The notes beneath the pieces are model-generated. The model ran no database searches, was not told the origin of the DNA, and saw only the letters and a list, made by a program, of their open reading frames with translations. Shown in pieces: positions 19,265 to 30,344 of a stretch of DNA of 64,000 nt; within the stretch, counting starts at the first letter, position 1, and the number at the start of each line of letters is the position of its first letter. Source of the DNA: FEN-1219 sp963728995 (GTDB lineage: Bacteria; Pseudomonadota; Gammaproteobacteria; Steroidobacterales; Rariloculaceae); assembly GCA_963728995.1 (NCBI GenBank), contig CAVSMD010000003.1, positions 124,001-188,000 of the forward strand. Reading direction: 5' to 3'. The position numbers and the translations under genes are program-made.

Positions 19265-19740
19265 TTAGGGACGGTGGTAGGGGTGGTGCTCGAGGATCGA
19301 CCAGGCGCGGTACAGGGCTTCGGCGACGATGAGCTTCGCGAGGCCGTGCGGGAGCGTCAGGCTCGAGAGCGACCAGCGTTCGTTCGCACGCTGTAGGCAA
19401 GCAGGGCTCAAGCCGTCGGGGCCGCCGACGAGGAACGCAACCGGGGCGCCGAGGCCCATCCAGCCTTCGAGCTTGGCGGCGAGGTCGTTCGTGCTCCACG
19501 GCTTGCCGGTCTCGCACAGCGCCACGACGTGCGCGCCGGTGGGGATGGCGGCCAGCAGGCGCTCGCCCTTCGGCGGCGAGCGCGCGTTCGACCGGTGTGC
19601 TGTCGGTGCGCCGCGCCAGCGGCACGGTCTTAAGCTCGAGCGTGCAACGACCGCGCAGCCGCTTCGCGTACTCGGCAGGCGCCGGTCTCGACCCAGTCGG
19701 GCTGGCGGTTGCTGGCCGTGAGCAACGACAACCGCAGCAT
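19265..19740 (-). CDS. rlmH: 23S rRNA pseudouridine-1915 N3-methyltransferase (frameshifted)
   Basis: SPOUT methyltransferase that modifies pseudouridine 1915 in helix 69 of 23S rRNA. The C-terminal SAM knot is intact: LCETGKPWSTNDLA, FLVGGPDGLSPAC, SLSSLTLPHGLAKLIVAEALYRAW and HHPYHRP. The N-terminus MLRLSLLTASNRQPDWVETG is in another frame and the middle EYAKRLRGRCTLELK in a third, implying two insertions (span 3n+2). Corrected length about 158, near the usual 155. The last base group lies next to the palindromic element. Confidence 0.92.
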
Positions 19741-19755
19741 CGATGCGCGCTTGTC

Positions 19756-20235
19756 TTAAGCGCTGGCCTCGGCGGCTTCGTCGCGCGAGGAGATGTCCCA
19801 GAGCTTCTCCAGCTTATAGAACTCGCGCACGCGCGGCAGCATCACGTGCACGACGAGCTCGCCCAGATCCACGAGCACCCATTCGCCCGCGTTGCCCCCT
19901 TCGACGCCGAGCGGCCGGTATCCCGCCTTCTTGCACCCCTCGACGACGGCGTTCGCGATCGCACGCACGTGGCGGTCGGAGCGACCGCTCGCGATCACCA
20001 TGCCATCCGTGACGGTCGTGAGATGACGCACATCGAGAAAAGTGGCCTCGAGCGCTTTCAGATCCCCCAGCGCTTGATCGACGACCTGGGTAACGGATTG
20101 ACGATTCTTCGCGGGCTTGGGGCGTTTGCTGGCCGCACCGCGACGCCGTTTTACGGGCGCCTTCTTCGTCGGGTGGGCGGCGGCATCGGCTCGGGACTCG
20201 GGCGCGTGACGAGTCTTTCTAGGCGGTTTCGGCAT
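19756..20235 (-). CDS. rsfS: ribosome silencing factor RsfS
   Basis: Binds L14 on the 50S subunit and blocks subunit joining when nutrients are short. 159 residues. The family core starts at VVDQALGDLKALEATFLDVR and includes MVIASGRSDRHVRAIANAV, GGNAGEWVLVDLGELVVHVM and FYKLEKLWD. An extra basic, proline-rich N-terminal tail of about 45 residues precedes it. ATG 20235 overlaps the nadD end by 17 bases. Confidence 0.94.
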   Translation of the reverse strand: MPKPPRKTRHAPESRADAAAHPTKKAPVKRRRGAASKRPKPAKNRQSVTQVVDQALGDLKALEATFLDVRHLTTVTDGMVIASGRSDRHVRAIANAVVEGCKKAGYRPLGVEGGNAGEWVLVDLGELVVHVMLPRVREFYKLEKLWDISSRDEAAEASA

Positions 20236-20861
20236 AACACTCCGTTTCGAGGATGATCTTCCGGACGCTGTCCGGCACCAGGAACTTCGGATCGACACCG
20301 GCACGCAACGAGGCGCGCAGATCCGTGGAAGAAATCTCGAGCTGCGTGACGGGTTGGAAGTGGATGCGTCCGGCGAGACTCTGCAAGAGCTCGTGCGCTT
20401 GCACGGTGCGCCGCTCGAGATACAGCTCGCCGAGCGATCCACCGCGCGGCGCGTCCCAGCCGGGTCGTTGCGCGACGACGATGTGGGCGAGATCGAGCAG
20501 CTCGCGCCACTTGTTCCAATACGGCAGATTCAGGAATGCGTCCATCCCGAGCAGCAAGCACAACGGCCGCGTCGGAAACTCCGCGCGCAGGCTCTGGAGC
20601 GTATCGAACGTATATGACAGTCCCGGCGCGCTTCAGCTCGCGATCGTCGGCAACGAACCCCGGCTCGCCGTCGATGGCCGCCTGCACCATGCGCAGGCGC
20701 AGCGCGGCATCCGTCGTGGGCGCCGAGCGGTGCGGGGGCGCCGCCGCGGGCACGAAGTGCACGCGCTCGAGGTCGAGCGCGCGCTTCAGCTCGAGTGCCG
20801 TGCGCAGATGCCCGTAATGAATGGGATCGAACGTGCCGCCGAAGATGCCGATCGGTTGCAT
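20219..20861 (-). CDS. nadD: nicotinate-nucleotide adenylyltransferase (frameshifted)
   Basis: Makes nicotinate adenine dinucleotide from NaMN and ATP in NAD synthesis. The nucleotide-binding start MQPIGIFGGTFDPIHYGHLR contains the HxGH motif. The C-terminal part has LLLGMDAFLNLPYW and the ISSTDLR motif (ISSTxxR). One extra base near 20615 breaks the YTFDTL region. The 643-base span is 3n+1. Five bases separate it from holA, and it overlaps rsfS. Confidence 0.94.
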
Positions 20862-20866
20862 GCTGC

Positions 20867-21895
20867 TCAGCGGGCCCTCGCGCCCTCTGCGGGCCGCAGC
20901 AGGGAGATCAAGAGATCGGTCAACGTGGTCCACGGCTCGGCCGGGAACACGCCCTTCAGCGCCGCGTCGACGCGCGCAGCCTCGACGATCAACGCGCGCA
21001 GCCGCGACGCCTTGAAGCGGCGCAGCGCCTGCTTCATGAGCGGCTGGCGCCGGCGCCATACGCCGGTCTTCAGCAGCGCGCCATCGACGTTGTCGCCGTG
21101 GCGCACGGCGTACTCGAGCCGCGCGAGCAGACTGATGTCGCGGTTCAACACCCAGCTGATCTGCACGGGGTGCACGCCCTCGGCGCGCAAGCCCGCCAGG
21201 ATCTTGAAGACGCGGCCCGTCTCGCAGGCCAGCACGGCATCGGCGAGGCCGAAGATGTCGAAGCGACTGTTGTTCGCGACGAACTCGAGCACCTCGCCTT
21301 CGTCGACTTCGCGCCCGGCGGCCGTGAGGGCGAGTCGCTTGATCTCCTGGTCCGCCGCAAGCAGGTTGCCTTCGACGCGCTCCGCCAGCGACTGCGCCGC
21401 GGCCGTCGTGAGCTTCAGACGCGTGCTCGCCGCACGCTGCTGGATCCAGCGCGGCAGCTCGCCGCGGTCGATGGGCCAGATCTCCACGATCACGCCGTGC
21501 TGGTCGATCGCCTTGACCCACGCCGAGCGGCTCGCCGCCGAGTCGAGCTTCTGCCCGATCGCGACGATCAGCAGCGTGTCGGGATCTGCACGCTCGGCGA
21601 GCGCGGCGATCGTGCGGGCGCCTTCGTCGCCGGGCTTCGGCGTGGCGAGCCGAACCTCGACGATCTTGCGCGTCGCGAACAGCGACAGATTGTCTGCTCC
21701 GGCCGCGAGCTCGGCCCAGCGGAAGCTGCGCTCCGCGGCGTGCAACTCGCGGCTCGTGAACTCGGCCGTCTTGGCCGCGGCACGGATGCGCTCGAGCGCT
21801 TCGTCGACGAGCAACGGCTCGTCGCCGGCCACCAGATACACCTTCGCGAGACGATCCGCGAGGTGGCGCTCGAGTTGGCGCAGGGCTACTTTCAA
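20867..21895 (-). CDS. holA: DNA polymerase III delta subunit
   Basis: Clamp-loader subunit that opens the beta sliding clamp. 342 residues. Features: VYLVAGDEPLLVDEA near the start, ELHAAERSFRWAELAA, SLFATRKIVEVRLATPKPGD, FDIFGLADAVLACE and the C-terminal helices with SRLRALIVEAARVDAALKG. The start codon is TTG at 21893-21895, four bases after the stop of the upstream gene. The usual lptE partner is not adjacent; lptE lies 4 kb away beside leuS. Confidence 0.93.
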   Translation of the reverse strand: MKVALRQLERHLADRLAKVYLVAGDEPLLVDEALERIRAAAKTAEFTSRELHAAERSFRWAELAAGADNLSLFATRKIVEVRLATPKPGDEGARTIAALAERADPDTLLIVAIGQKLDSAASRSAWVKAIDQHGVIVEIWPIDRGELPRWIQQRAASTRLKLTTAAAQSLAERVEGNLLAADQEIKRLALTAAGREVDEGEVLEFVANNSRFDIFGLADAVLACETGRVFKILAGLRAEGVHPVQISWVLNRDISLLARLEYAVRHGDNVDGALLKTGVWRRRQPLMKQALRRFKASRLRALIVEAARVDAALKGVFPAEPWTTLTDLLISLLRPAEGARAR

Positions 21896-21899
21896 ACGG

Positions 21900-22160
21900 C
21901 TAAGGCCCCTCGAGCTGCTGGAGCGCCATGGCTTGATCCTCGAGCAACACCGGGATGCCGTCGCGCACGGGATAGACCAGCTTGCCGGTGCGCGTCACGA
22001 GCGCCTCGGTCAGCGCCTCGGCGACGACGGTGTCCTCGCGATTCTTGATCCGGTGCGCGGCGATGCGCTCGTTCAACAGCGCGAGCTCCCGCTCGGGCAA
22101 AAGCTCGAGCGGCGAGCGCGTCACCGGGCAGCACAGGATGTCGAGCAACGTTCGATCCAA
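21900..22160 (-). CDS. Trm112/YcaR-like zinc-ribbon-type small protein
   Basis: 86 residues of the Trm112 family, small partner-type proteins often found next to lipid A or tRNA genes. It starts from a TTG at 22158-22160 (family start MDRTLLDILCCPVT). Motifs: LLDILCCPVTRSPLELL and VYPVRDGIPVLL. Only the first cysteine pair is present; the Pro-Val-Thr replaces the second Cys of the zinc knuckle in some members. It lies 2 bases from yidD and 4 from holA. Confidence 0.82.
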   Translation of the reverse strand: MDRTLLDILCCPVTRSPLELLPERELALLNERIAAHRIKNREDTVVAEALTEALVTRTGKLVYPVRDGIPVLLEDQAMALQQLEGP

Positions 22161-22162
22161 GC

Positions 22163-22438
22163 CTAGATACTCCGGCTGTTCGAGGTCGGGACGGGATCGT
22201 ACCCCGCCCCGCCCCACGGGTGGCAGCGGCCGATCCGTTTGGCCGCGAGCCATGAGCCTCGGCACACGCCAAACCGCTCGATGGCTTCGGCCGCATACGC
22301 CGAGCAGGTGGGCTCGTAGCGGCAGCGCCGGCCGAGCCACGGCGACAACGTGAGCTGGTAGAGCCGAATGGCGCCAAGCACCAGGCGCCTGGCCACCGTG
22401 CGCAGGACCCCGGCCAAGCTCAACGCGTGCGCCGCCAA
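22163..22438 (-). CDS. yidD: membrane protein insertion efficiency factor YidD
   Basis: Small haemolysin-like protein associated with YidC-dependent insertion. 91 residues: an amphipathic N-terminus, then LYQLTLSPWLGRRCRYEPTC and the SAYAAEAIERFGVCRGSWLA, RIGRCHPWGGAGYDPVP motifs with their conserved cysteines. In most gammaproteobacteria the gene sits between rnpA and yidC; here it lies in a cysS-holA operon. It overlaps the cysS 3' end by 19 bases. Confidence 0.92.
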   Translation of the reverse strand: MAAHALSLAGVLRTVARRLVLGAIRLYQLTLSPWLGRRCRYEPTCSAYAAEAIERFGVCRGSWLAAKRIGRCHPWGGAGYDPVPTSNSRSI

Positions 22439-23847
22439 CGGGCGCCCCCAGCCACGTCCTCGATGACGATGCCGCGATCGGCGAGCTCCTGGCGAATGCG
22501 GTCGGCCTCCGTGAAATTGCGTTCGCGCCGTAAAGCGTCGCGCCGCGCGACCAAGGAGTCAATCTCCGCGTCCTCGCCAGCGGTGAGATCGCCAACCTCG
22601 GCCCGCGTCGATACGCCGGCCGGTACCGCCGCGACACCCTTGAACCAAGCCTCTGGATCCGAGCGGAGCACCCCCAGCAGCCAGCCGCCGGCTCGCAGCG
22701 ACTCGCCCAGAAAGCGCTTCTCGGCCGCGTCCGTCGCGCGGTTCGCGGCGCGCACGAGGCCGAACAGCGCGGCCACGGCCTCCGGCGTATTCAGGTCGTC
22801 CTCGAGCGCTGCGAGCACACCGGCCGGCGGCACGCCGATCGGCGCCGTTGCCAGCGCCCCCACGACGCCGGCATCGCGCAACGCGCCATACATCCGGTCG
22901 AGCTTCTGCCGCGTCTCGCCGACGAGCTGATCCGTCCAGTCGAGCGGCTGGCGATAGTGCGCCGTCAGCAGCGCGAGCCTGATCGTCTCGGGATCGTGAA
23001 CGGCCAGCAGATCCTTGATCAGCGTCACGTTGCCGAGCGACTTCGACATCTTCTCGCCGCTCACCTGGACGAGTCCGTTGTGCATCCAATAGCGCGCAAA
23101 CGGCGCGCCGCCGTGCGCGCAGGTGCTCTGCGCGATCTCGTTCTCGTGGTGTGGAAACACGAGATCCACGCCGCCGCCGTGAATATCGATCGTGTCGCCG
23201 AGGTGCGCCTCGGCCATGGCCGAGCACTCGATGTGCCAGCCGGGGCGACCGCGGCCCCACGGGCTGTCCCAGCCCACGAGGTCGCGCGGCGACGGCTTCC
23301 ACAGCACGAAATCCGCCGCACTCTTCTTGTAGGGCGCAACCTCGACGCGCGCCCCGGCGATCATGTCCTCGGAGTCGCGGCGCGACAGCGCTCCGTAGTC
23401 GGCATAGCTCGGCACGTCGAACAGCACGTGCCCTTCGGCCGCGTAGGCGTGACCGGTGGCGATCAGCCGCTCGATGAGCCGGAGGATCTGCGGCATCGTG
23501 CCCGTCACGCGCGGCTCGACATCGGGCGGCGCGACGCCGAGCATCTCGAGATCGGCGTGAAACGCCGCCAGGTACCGAGCCGTGACCACCCCGATCGGCA
23601 CGCCCTCGGCCGCGGCGGAGTCGTTGATCTTGTCGTCGACGTCCGTGACGTTGCGCGCGTAGACCAGAGGGTAGCTGCGCCGCAGCAGCCGGGCCAGCAC
23701 GTCGAACACCACGTACGGGCGAGCATTGCCGATGTGCGCGTAGTTGTAGACGGTCGGCCCGCAGACATACATCGTCACGCGCGCTGGATCCGCCGGCTCG
23801 AACGGCTCCCGGGCGCGGGTCAGCGTGTTATGGACGTAAAGGGCCAT
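22420..23847 (-). CDS. cysS: cysteinyl-tRNA synthetase
   Basis: Charges tRNA-Cys; class I synthetase, 475 residues. Zinc ligands include the Cys in MYVCGPTVYNYAHIGNARP, which also holds the HIGH motif, the Cys in WHIECSAM and the His pair in FPHHENEIAQS. The KMSKS loop is SGEKMSKSLGN. The frame is intact. First gene of the long minus-strand block; the divergent hisI lies 122 bases away. Confidence 0.96.
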   Translation of the reverse strand: MALYVHNTLTRAREPFEPADPARVTMYVCGPTVYNYAHIGNARPYVVFDVLARLLRRSYPLVYARNVTDVDDKINDSAAAEGVPIGVVTARYLAAFHADLEMLGVAPPDVEPRVTGTMPQILRLIERLIATGHAYAAEGHVLFDVPSYADYGALSRRDSEDMIAGARVEVAPYKKSAADFVLWKPSPRDLVGWDSPWGRGRPGWHIECSAMAEAHLGDTIDIHGGGVDLVFPHHENEIAQSTCAHGGAPFARYWMHNGLVQVSGEKMSKSLGNVTLIKDLLAVHDPETIRLALLTAHYRQPLDWTDQLVGETRQKLDRMYGALRDAGVVGALATAPIGVPPAGVLAALEDDLNTPEAVAALFGLVRAANRATDAAEKRFLGESLRAGGWLLGVLRSDPEAWFKGVAAVPAGVSTRAEVGDLTAGEDAEIDSLVARRDALRRERNFTEADRIRQELADRGIVIEDVAGGARWRRTR

Positions 23848-23932
23848 GGCGGGCGGGGCACTGGAACGGCAAAGAGTGCCGCCATGATAGCAAGCCGGCC
23901 GTGGCGGCCGAGTGGCAGCTGACGAATCCGCC

Positions 23933-23938
23933 TATAAT
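23933..23938 (+). promoter_or_regulatory. hisI -10 box (TATAAT)
   Basis: A perfect TATAAT 31 bases before the hisI ATG, in the cysS-hisI divergent gap. The matching -35 region is poor, so promoter strength is uncertain. Confidence 0.5.
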
Positions 23939-23969
23939 TTGCGCTCGATCGAGACACGGACCGAATCTC

Positions 23970-24434
23970 ATGGCCAACGAATTCGCGACGCGCACCAGCG
24001 TCGAGCAAGTCGAGGAGGGCGTCGAGCTTGCGCCGAAGTTCGACTCGGACGGGTTGATCCCGGCCGTTACCACTGACGCGACCTCGGGCGAGCTCCTGAT
24101 GGTCGGCTACATGAACGCCGAGGCCCTGCGCAAGACGATCGAGACGGGCGAAGCGCACTACTGGAGCCGCAGCCGGCAAGTGCTGTGGCACAAAGGCGCG
24201 AGCAGCGGCCTCGTGCAAAAGGTCAAAGAGCTCATGATCGACGACGATCAGGACTGCGTCTGGGTCAAGGTCGAGGTTGCCGGCGGCGCGAGCTGCCACG
24301 TGGGCTATCGCACCTGCTTCTACCGCCGCATTCCGCTCGGGTCGAGCGCGCAGGCGCTCGAGTTCACCGAGGACTCGAAGGTGTTCGACCCGCAGGTCGT
24401 ATACGGCGACGCGCCGAATCCGACGAAGCTCTGA
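23970..24434 (+). CDS. hisI: phosphoribosyl-AMP cyclohydrolase
   Basis: Opens the adenine ring of PR-AMP in histidine synthesis, step 3. 154 residues, a stand-alone HisI without the HisE pyrophosphatase domain. Motifs: GLIPAVTTDATSGELLMVGY, NAEALRKTIETGEAHYWSRS, and the metal-binding DDDQDCVWVKVE and CHVGYRTCFYR cysteines. The start at 23970 follows the -10 box by 31 bases. No other his genes are near. Confidence 0.94.
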   Translation: MANEFATRTSVEQVEEGVELAPKFDSDGLIPAVTTDATSGELLMVGYMNAEALRKTIETGEAHYWSRSRQVLWHKGASSGLVQKVKELMIDDDQDCVWVKVEVAGGASCHVGYRTCFYRRIPLGSSAQALEFTEDSKVFDPQVVYGDAPNPTKL

Positions 24435-24495
24435 GCGTACCGGGCTCGCCGAAGTGCGCTGAGCGGAATTCCGAGTCGCGCAAAGACAGGTAGCG

Positions 24496-24780
24496 AGCCA
24501 CCGCCGCCGCCACGGACCACGCCACGCGATCGGCCCGCACGCCGAGCACGACCAGCAGCAAGCCGAACGTCGCCACGAGCTCGCCGAGCCACTGCGGGCC
24601 GCCGTCGCGAGCATGCGTCGACACCTGCCATAGCGGCAGCTCGAACATCGTGTTCGCAAGCAGGGCGACCGCCGCGTTACCCGCCGCGAGACGCTCGGCC
24701 ATGATTCCGGAGCCGATGACGGTCGCCGCGAGCAGCAGCGAGCCCACGCCCTCGGCCACGAGCCGGCGCGCGAGCGTCAC
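24496..24780 (-). pseudogene. decayed arsenical-operon aquaporin (AqpS-like remnant)
   Basis: The reading frame starts at GTG 24780, overlapping the arsC stop as GTGA, and keeps the family N-terminus LVAEGVGSLLLAATVIGSGI through ALLANT. It then jumps in frame to MFELPLWQVSTHARDGGPQW, GELVATFGLLLVVLG, a segment that normally comes about 70 residues later. The first NPA water-pore region is missing. After about residue 95 the sequence stops resembling the family, losing the second NPA half too, and runs on to 24364 inside hisI. So it cannot form a channel. Confidence 0.75.
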
Positions 24781-25307
24781 GGCGACTCGTCCACGCGCAA
24801 CTTGCCGATCGCGTCGAGACGCTCCTGCAGCTTCAAGCGATCGAGCGAGTGGATCGGCAGACTCGTGAACACCTTGATGCGGTTCTCGAGCTCGCGGAAC
24901 GCGGTGCGAAACGCGAGCGAGCGCTCGGGCTCCGTGCCTTGCGCGGCCGCCGGATCGGCCACGCCCCAATGCGCGGTCATCGGTTGGCCGGCCCACACGG
25001 GACACACCTCGGCGGCGGTGTTGTCGCACACGGTGAACACGAAATCGAGCGTCGGCGCACCGGGTGCGGCGAACTCGTCCCAGCCCTTGCTGCGCAGCCC
25101 CGCCGTGGGCAATCGCATCCGCTCCAGCAGCGCGATCGCAATGGGGTGCACGGCGCCCTTCGGGTGGCTGCCGGCGCTGTAGGCGCGAAACCGACCCCTG
25201 CCCCAGTGATTCATCAGCTGCTCGGCAAGAATGCTCCGCGCCGAATTGCCCGTGCAGAGAAACAGCACGTTGAACGGCCTCGCCGCCGTGTCTTCTTCCG
25301 ATGTCAT
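24777..25307 (-). CDS. arsC: arsenate reductase, low-molecular-weight phosphatase fold
   Basis: Reduces arsenate to arsenite for export. 176 residues of the LMW-PTP-like ArsC family. The phosphate loop FLCTGNSARSILAEQ (CX5R) is close to the N-terminus, followed by AYSAGSHPKG and VFTVCDNTAAEVCPVW with the redox cysteines. The last 30 residues (SLPIHSLDRLKLQERLDAIG) match fuller members. The neighbouring aquaporin is degraded and no arsR or arsB is present, so this is a partial arsenic island. Confidence 0.88.
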   Translation of the reverse strand: MTSEEDTAARPFNVLFLCTGNSARSILAEQLMNHWGRGRFRAYSAGSHPKGAVHPIAIALLERMRLPTAGLRSKGWDEFAAPGAPTLDFVFTVCDNTAAEVCPVWAGQPMTAHWGVADPAAAQGTEPERSLAFRTAFRELENRIKVFTSLPIHSLDRLKLQERLDAIGKLRVDESP

Positions 25308-25378
25308 CCCGCCTCCCAAGCGAATCCGGGGCGCACGCACCGGTGCACGGAGGGTAAATGCCTCGTGTGACAGTTCTG

Positions 25379-25909
25379 TTAAGCGGTCGCGCGCCGCCGC
25401 AGCGTCGGGGCGCCGGCCGAATCGATCAGACCGTGCGTCAGCAGCCACCCGCGCGCGTGCCGGCCATCGCCCCCGAACCAGCGCCGCGCCGAGCCTTCGC
25501 GAAAGGTGTAACCCCAGGCGTCCATGTCCTCGAGGCAACGGGCGGCGCCGAAGCCCGTGAGCCGCTCGGCGAGCAACACCTGCAAGTAGCAGACGGCGCA
25601 TTCCTCGTCATCGCTGCCGCCCGCATCCGCCGCGAGCGCCGCGCGGCGCGCGTCGTCCATGCACACGTAGTGACAGAGCTCGTGCAGGAACGAATGCGCC
25701 GGCGTGTCGGCACGCACGTATACGGTGCGACCGATCAGCCCTGCCTCGGCGTCGCCCCAGTACGAGCCCGGAATCGTTGCCTCGGCCGGCACGTGCTCGA
25801 GCCGCGCGCCGTACGCGGCAACGAGCGTGTCCATCTGGCCGCGATCGAGCGCGGCAAGCAGCACGACTTCTGCAGCCGGCGGATGCGCGGCAACGGCAGG
25901 CACTTCCAT
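25379..25909 (-). CDS. hypothetical protein with HExxH zincin motif
   Basis: 176 residues, no signal peptide. The sequence FLHELCHYVCMDDARR carries HExxH, the zinc motif of metallopeptidases. An acidic SDDEECAVCYLQVLLAE segment about 22 residues on could supply the third ligand. Four cysteines cluster around it. I recall similar conserved proteins in gammaproteobacteria but cannot name a family. It ends 70 bases from arsC and precedes lptE on the same strand with a gap of 8 bases. Confidence 0.62.
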   Translation of the reverse strand: MEVPAVAAHPPAAEVVLLAALDRGQMDTLVAAYGARLEHVPAEATIPGSYWGDAEAGLIGRTVYVRADTPAHSFLHELCHYVCMDDARRAALAADAGGSDDEECAVCYLQVLLAERLTGFGAARCLEDMDAWGYTFREGSARRWFGGDGRHARGWLLTHGLIDSAGAPTLRRRATA

Positions 25910-25917
25910 CGCCTCCG

Positions 25918-26466
25918 CTACGTTTTCGGCGCGACCGCGGTCGCTGCGGCGCCGACCGACTCGATGCGTCGCACGACGCGCCGCGCAAGATCCTCGGCGA
26001 GCGCGCGTCGCAGGACGTCCTCCTCGGCGGCCTTCGCGAGCACCTGCGTCTCGTCGAAGGTGTAGCTGCGCGTCACGACCAGCGTCTCATGATCGATGAC
26101 GTTCTCGCCGGCGAGCTTCAGCGAGAACGTGACGGTGTAGTACACCTCGTACTCGCGCGGGATGTTGCGGGCCGACACCGACAGCACGCGCTGCCCGGTA
26201 TCGTCCGCGGCGATGTCGAGCACCGCGGCACTTTCCTCCGGCTCGCGCAGCACCTCGGTGCCACGCTGGCGCAGCGTGTCGGTGAGCGTTTGCAGGAACT
26301 CGGAGTGCGCATGTGGCGAGGTGACGTAGGTTTTGCCCATCGCGGCCGGCAACGCGCCGGCGCCCTGCAAATGGAAGCCGCAGCCTGCCAGAGCGAGCAG
26401 CGCGCCGGGCACGAGGACTGCGCGTGCACGGGTGGGCACGGCAAAAATCTGGCTGAACTTCGGCAT
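25918..26466 (-). CDS. lptE: LPS-assembly lipoprotein LptE
   Basis: Outer-membrane lipoprotein that plugs the LptD barrel in LPS export. Lipobox LALAGCGFHLQG, with the Cys at about residue 29 from ATG 26466; an ATG at 26490 is also in frame. The family core has GKTYVTSPHAHSEF, LTDTLRQRGTEV and YTVTFSLKLAGENVIDHETL. About 180 residues. The usual neighbour holA is elsewhere; here lptE is divergent from leuS, 62 bases apart. Confidence 0.88.
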   Translation of the reverse strand: MPKFSQIFAVPTRARAVLVPGALLALAGCGFHLQGAGALPAAMGKTYVTSPHAHSEFLQTLTDTLRQRGTEVLREPEESAAVLDIAADDTGQRVLSVSARNIPREYEVYYTVTFSLKLAGENVIDHETLVVTRSYTFDETQVLAKAAEEDVLRRALAEDLARRVVRRIESVGAAATAVAPKT

Positions 26467-26528
26467 TCGGCGCACCGGCGATGGGCTCATGGCAGAATAG
26501 CACCGAGCATTAACGACTTACACCGCGC

Positions 26529-29076
<2,548 letters not shown>

Positions 29077-29086
29077 CCCGCCCCGC

Positions 29087-30344
29087 ATGGCGTCGAAGCG
29101 GATCGTCATCGCGTGCTGGGGCTCGCACGGCGACCTCTTCCCCTACATCGGCCTGGCCGTCGCGCTCAAGGGCCGCGGCCACCGGCCCGTCGTCGCGACG
29201 ATGCCGACGTATCGGGAGAACGTCGAGAAGGAAGGGGTCGAGTTCGCGGCCGTGGGGCCGCAGGTGAACCCGGACGATCGCGAGCTGATCGCAAGGATGA
29301 TGCACCCGACCAAAGGCACCGAGCGAATCGTGCGCGAGCTCGTGCTGAAGGCGCTCCCGCAAACGTTCGAAGAGATGCGCCGCGCGCTCGTCGGCGCGGA
29401 CCTCGCGGTGAGCCATCCGCTCACGTACTCGGTGCCGATCATTGCCGAACGCGAGCGGTTGCGCTGGCTCTCGACCGTGCTGGCACCGATCTCGTTCGTG
29501 TCGGAGACCGATCTGCCGGTGTTCCCCACGTTGCCGTGGCTACGTCCCGGATCGAGACTCAACAACTGGATGCTCCGCAAGATCAAGAAGCTTGCGGACC
29601 GACAGATCCGCGGCTGGATGGAGCCCGTCTACCGACTGCGCACCGAGCTCGGATTGCCGCGCGGTGGCAACCCGGTGTTCGAAGGTCAGTTCTCGCCGTT
29701 CGGCACGCTCGCGCTGTACTCGCGCGTGCTCGGCACGCCGCAGCCGGATTGGCCGCCGAACGTCACCGTGACGGGCTGCGTGTTCTACAACGGGCCCGAG
29801 GCGCTCGGACCCGGCCCTCGACGCATTCCTGGCGGCCGGTCCGCCGCCGCTCGTGTTCACGCTCGGCTCGTCGGCCGTCGGGGCCGCGGGGCGGTTCTAT
29901 CACGAGAGCGCCGCGGCCGCGGCGCGCCTCGGCATGCGCGCCGTGCTCCTGACCGGCGGCATCGAGCAGAACCGGCCCGACGGCGCGCTGCCCGACAGCC
30001 TCCTGCTCGTCGACCGCGCGCCGCATCAGCGGTTGTTCCCGCACGCGGCCGCCGTCGTGCATCAGTGCGGCGCCGGCACGCTGGGCCAGGCGCTGCGCAG
30101 CGGCAAGCCGATGCTGTGTGTGCCGTACGCCCACGATCAGCCGGACAATGCCTTCCGGCTCACGAAACTCGGCGTCGCCCGCACGCTGCGGCCGAAGACC
30201 TACCAAGCGACGCGTGTCGCCGCAGAGATCGAGCGACTGCTCCAGCCGCGCTACCAGCAGCGCGCCGCCGAGGTCGCCACTATCGTGAGACGTGAAGGCG
30301 GCGCCGACGCGGCCGCGCTGGTGATCGAGCAAGCTCTAGGCTGA
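29087..30344 (+). CDS. UDP-glycosyltransferase-like protein (one frameshift)
   Basis: About 419 residues, GT1-type (macrolide and sterol glycosyltransferase-like). N-terminal Rossmann half: IACWGSHGDLFPYIGLAVAL, VEKEGVEFAAVGP. C-terminal nucleotide-sugar half: PLVFTLGSSAVG, APHQRLFPHAAAVVHQCGAGTLGQAL with the donor-binding H and Q, and KPMLCVPYAHDQPDNA. An extra C near 29815 breaks the frame before LDAFLAAGPPPL (span 3n+1). Acceptor unknown. Ten bases after leuS and convergent with lnt, overlapping by 9 bases. Confidence 0.82.
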
